A stretch of DNA of 64,000 bases from Nipponacmea schrenckii (taxonomy: Eukaryota > Mollusca > Gastropoda > Lottiidae). The position numbers were made by a program, and so were the translations under genes. The notes beneath the pieces are model-generated. The model was not told the origin of the DNA and did not search any database. It was given only the letters and a program-made list of their open reading frames with translations. The stretch is from positions 25,149,023-25,213,022 of the forward strand of contig CM060200.1 of NCBI GenBank assembly GCA_030562195.1. The letters run 5' to 3'. Shown here one piece after another: positions 60,401 through 64,000 of the stretch. How positions within the stretch are numbered: position 1 is the first letter of the stretch; each line of letters opens with the position of its first letter.

Positions 60401-60905
60401 TCTACGATTTTAAGATTAAGGGTTGCACTTCTAGAAATCGGTTGAGTCTGTCGGCGAAAATTCAATTTTTCACTATTAAACGTTCCCGATTTTTTAATCA
60501 TTTCAATTTATTTTCAATATCGACATTTCCTCTTCATTTGTAAAAATTCCCATTTGTCGACTAAATTTATCCATTTTCATTTTACGATATACTTATAATA
60601 ACTAATTTACCTAATTCTAATATGTAATATTCCCCAATTAGTCGAAAATATTTTCTAAATTAATTTAAATCTATTTCCAACATGTTTATTATCAAAATTT
60701 AATTTATATGGTTTTAGAATTCATATTATTCTAATAATATTATATCCTCATTTATCGATAAGTATATTCATTTGTATAGAAATTTTCTCCTATTTTCGAT
60801 AACTTCTCTTATTTTTTAATATACTCCATTGTGTCGAATTTGATTACTGTTACCTTGTATTTAAATAAAATATAATATCAGTTATATCGCTATAATTTTT
60901 CTATT
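60401..60905. repeat. Degenerate transition between the 41-bp repeat and the 54-bp satellite
   Basis: Only the TCGA-centred motif remains recognisable: CCCATTTGTCGA (60549), CCCCAATTAGTCGAA (60632), CCTCATTTATCGATA (60746), CTCCTATTTTCGAT (60787) and CTCCATTGTGTCGAATT (60824). The first 54-bp-type CTTATTATATCGAA follows near 60921. Confidence 0.55.
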
Positions 60906-63903
60906 TTAAAATTAATATACCTTATTATATCGAATATTAGGCATACCTCTCATTCTAATATAATATAATATGCCTCCTATTATATCGAACTATAATATAC
61001 CTCTCATTCTAATAAAATATCATATACTCCCATTATGTCCCACTATATATACCTCTATTCTAATAAAATTAATATACCTCTTATATCGAACTATACCCAT
61101 ACCTTCTCATTCTAATAAAATATTATATACCTCCCATTATATCGAACTATACTATACCTCTCATTCTAATAAAATATAATATCCCGTCCCATTATATCGA
61201 ACTATAATTTACCTCTTTCTAATAAAATAAATCCCCCCATTATATCGAACTATAATTACCTCTCATTCTAATAAAATATAATATACCTCCCATTATGTCG
61301 ACTATAAATACCTCTCATTCTAATATAATATAATATACCTCCATTATATCGAACTAAACATACCTCTCATTCTAATAAAATAATATACCTCCCATTATAT
61401 CGAACTATAATATACCTCTCATTCTGATAAAATAAATATACGTCCCATTATATCGAACTATAATTTACCTCTATTCTAATAAAATATAATAACCTCCCAT
61501 TATATCGAACTATATTACCTCTATTCTAATAAAATATAATATACCTCCCATTATATCGAACTATATTATACCTCTATTCTAATAAAATAATACCTCCATT
61601 ATATCGAACTAAATATACCTCTCATTCTAATAAATATCATATACCTCCATTATGTCGCACTATAATATACCTCTCATTCTGATAAAATCTAATATACGTC
61701 CCATTATATCGAACTATACGATTACCTCTATTCTAATAAAATATATATACCTCCCATTATATCGAACTATACTATACCTCTATTCTAATAAAATATAATA
61801 TACCTCCCATTATATCGAACTATACTATACCTCTTTCTAATAAAATATAATATCCTCCTATTATATCGAACTATAATATACCTCTCATTCTAATAAAATA
61901 TAATATACCTCCATTATATCGAACTATAATATACCTCTCATTCTAATAAAATATAATATACCTCCTATTATATCGAACTAAAACTATACCTCTCATTCTA
62001 ATAAAATATAATATACCTCCCATTATATCGAACTATACTATACCTCTCATTCTAATAAAATATAATATACCTCCCATTATATCGAACTATAATATACCTC
62101 TCATTCTAATAAAATATAATATACCTCCATTATATCGAACTATAATATACCTCTCATTCTAATAAATATAATATACCTCCTATTATATCGAACTATAATA
62201 TACCTCTCATTCTAATAAAATATATATACCTCCATTATATCGAACTATAATATACCTCTCATTCTAATAAAATATTATATACCTCCCATTATATCGAACT
62301 ATAATATACCTCTCATTCTAATAAAATATTATATACCTCCCATTATATCGAACTATAATATACCTCTCATTCTAATAAAATATAATATACCTCCCATTAT
62401 ATCGAACTATAATATACCTCTCATTCTAATAAAATATAATATACCTCCATTATATCGAACTATAATATACCTCTCATTCTAATAAAATATAATATACCTC
62501 CCATTATATCGAACTATAATATACCTCTCATTCTAATAAAATATAATATACCTCCCATTATATCGAACTATAATATACCTCTCATTCTAATAAAATATAA
62601 AAATACCTCCATTATATCGAACTATAATATACCTCTCATTCTAATAAAATATAATATACCCCCTCATTATATCGAACTATAATATACCTCTCATTCTAAT
62701 ATAATATAATATACCTCCTATTATATCGAACTATAATATACCTCTCATTCTAATAAAATATAATATACCTCCCATTATATCGAACTATAATATACCTCTC
62801 ATTCTAATAAAATATTATATACCTCCCATTATATCGAACTATACCATATACCTCTCATTCTAATAAAATATAATATACCTCCCATTATATCGAACTATAC
62901 TATACCTCTCATTCTAATAAAATATAATATACCTCCTATTATATCGAACTATAATATACCTCTCATTCTAATAAAATATAATATACCTCCTATTATATCG
63001 AACTATAATATACCTCTCATTCAAATAAGATATAATATACCTCCCATTATATCGAACTATAATATACCTCTCATTCTAATAAAATATAATATACCTCCTA
63101 TTATATCGAACTATAATATACCTCTCATTGTGATAAAATATTATATACCTCCCATTATATCGAACTATAATATACCTCTCATTCTAATAAAATATTATAT
63201 ACCTCCCATTATATCGAACTATAATATACCTCTCATTCTAATAAGATATAATATACCTCCCATTATATCGAACTATAATATACCTCTCATTCTAATAAAA
63301 TATAATATACCTCCTATTATATCGAACTATAATATACCTCTCATTGTGATAAAATATTATATACCTCCCATTATATCGAACTATAATATACCTCTCATTC
63401 TAATAAAATATTATATACCTCCCATTATATCGAACTATAATATACCTCTCATTCTAATAAAATATAATATACCTCCCATTATATCGAACTATAATATACC
63501 TCTCATTCTGATAAAATACAATATACGTCCATTATATCGAACTATAATATACCTCTCATTCTAATAAAATATAATATACCTCCTATTATATCGAACTATA
63601 ATATACCTCTCATTCTAATAAAATATAATATACCTCCCATTATATCGAACTATAATATACCTCTCATTCTAATAAGATATAATATACCTCCCATTATATC
63701 GAACTATACTATACCTCTCATTCTAATAAAATATAATAAACCTCCTATTATATCGAACTATACCATACCTCTCTTTCTAATAAAATATAATATACCTCCC
63801 ATTATATCGAACTATACTATACCTCTCATTCTAATAAAATATAATATAGCTCCCATTATATCGAACTATACCATACCTCTCATTCTAATAAAATATAATA
63901 TAC
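60906..63903. repeat. 54-bp satellite array, about 55 copies, dimer of 27-bp halves
   Basis: The unit has two halves. The first is ATATACCTCTCATTCTAATA plus AAATATA. The second is ATATACCTCCCATTATATCG plus AACTATA. They share ATATACCTC(T/C)CATT. Left units have frequent 1-4 bp deletions, and right units are nearly uniform. Because 54 is a multiple of 3, long repetitive open frames appear (for example 63130-63564), but they are not genes. The array ends at 63903 with ATATACATTCAGAC. Confidence 0.93.
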
Positions 63904-64000
63904 ATTCAGACATTTAAGCATTTTTATTACTATTATATTTAATACTATCAACCCTTATTCATGAAAGAATTATAAAATTAGTTAACAAAATCGAAGAAAC
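63904..64000. other. Unique AT-rich flank of the satellite
   Basis: Too short to classify. Confidence 0.5.

Noticed and set aside
63130..63564. A 144-codon open frame with Ile/Pro/Tyr/Asn repeats
   Set aside because: It is the 54-bp satellite read in frame. There is no start context, and the unit length alone explains the absence of stops.

Overview
This is a eukaryotic, AT-rich, intron- and transposon-dominated window, almost certainly from a lophotrochozoan animal and most likely a mollusc. The evidence is a G-protein-coupled receptor with consensus GT/AG splice sites that resembles invertebrate GnRH/corazonin/AKH receptors, tRNA-derived SINEs, a Penelope-like element, a Ty3/gypsy element, several small TIR transposons and long AT-rich satellites. 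There are no bacterial-style operons, CRISPR arrays or ribosomal genes. I could support only one host gene, and only in part.

Layout. 1-12.2 kb is non-coding. It holds a motif-dense MITE (895-1467), a SINE relic (4118-4385), an 86-bp tandem duplication (5793-5948), a 28-bp minisatellite of about 50 copies (7470-8894) and a TIR element (10109-10877) whose second copy lies at 49.6-50.4 kb. 12.25-18.7 kb is a minus-strand Penelope-like retroelement (PLE). Its 2.37-kb RT-endonuclease section is duplicated head to tail, and a hammerhead-like motif lies upstream of its first ORF. 18.7-36.7 kb is non-coding, with SINEs, two TIR elements (23580-24016 and 25092-25559), a perfect 35-bp palindrome, a 19-bp minisatellite and an array of about 65 bp per unit (32010-32395).

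Two exons of a GnRH-receptor-like GPCR lie on the minus strand: exon A (40220-40813, TM1-TM4) and exon B (36732-36936, ECL2-TM5). They are separated by a 3.3-kb intron and join in phase 0. The TM6-TM7 exon was not found. 41-50 kb is non-coding, with another motif-dense MITE.

50.4-56.4 kb is a nested structure. A decayed copy of a repeated, uncharacterised metazoan protein gene (50692-52339) was interrupted by a Ty3/gypsy element. The gypsy element (52345-56396) has a 5-bp target duplication, 204-bp LTRs, a polypurine tract, and gag, protease, RT, RNase H and integrase remnants broken by frameshifts. 56.4-59.9 kb is non-coding with SINE fragments. 59.95-63.9 kb starts with a SINE head, continues as a 41-bp tandem repeat, degrades through intermediate forms, and becomes a homogeneous 54-bp satellite that is itself a dimer of 27-bp halves.

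No intact mobile element or complete gene is visible. The points most worth a second look are the apparent SINE-tail-to-satellite gradient at the right end, the PLE with its internal duplication and ribozyme-like motif, three MITEs of different sequence but the same short-motif-dense architecture, a satellite array that looks like an amplified coding fragment, and a dispersed transposon carrying DR0-type nuclear-receptor half-sites.
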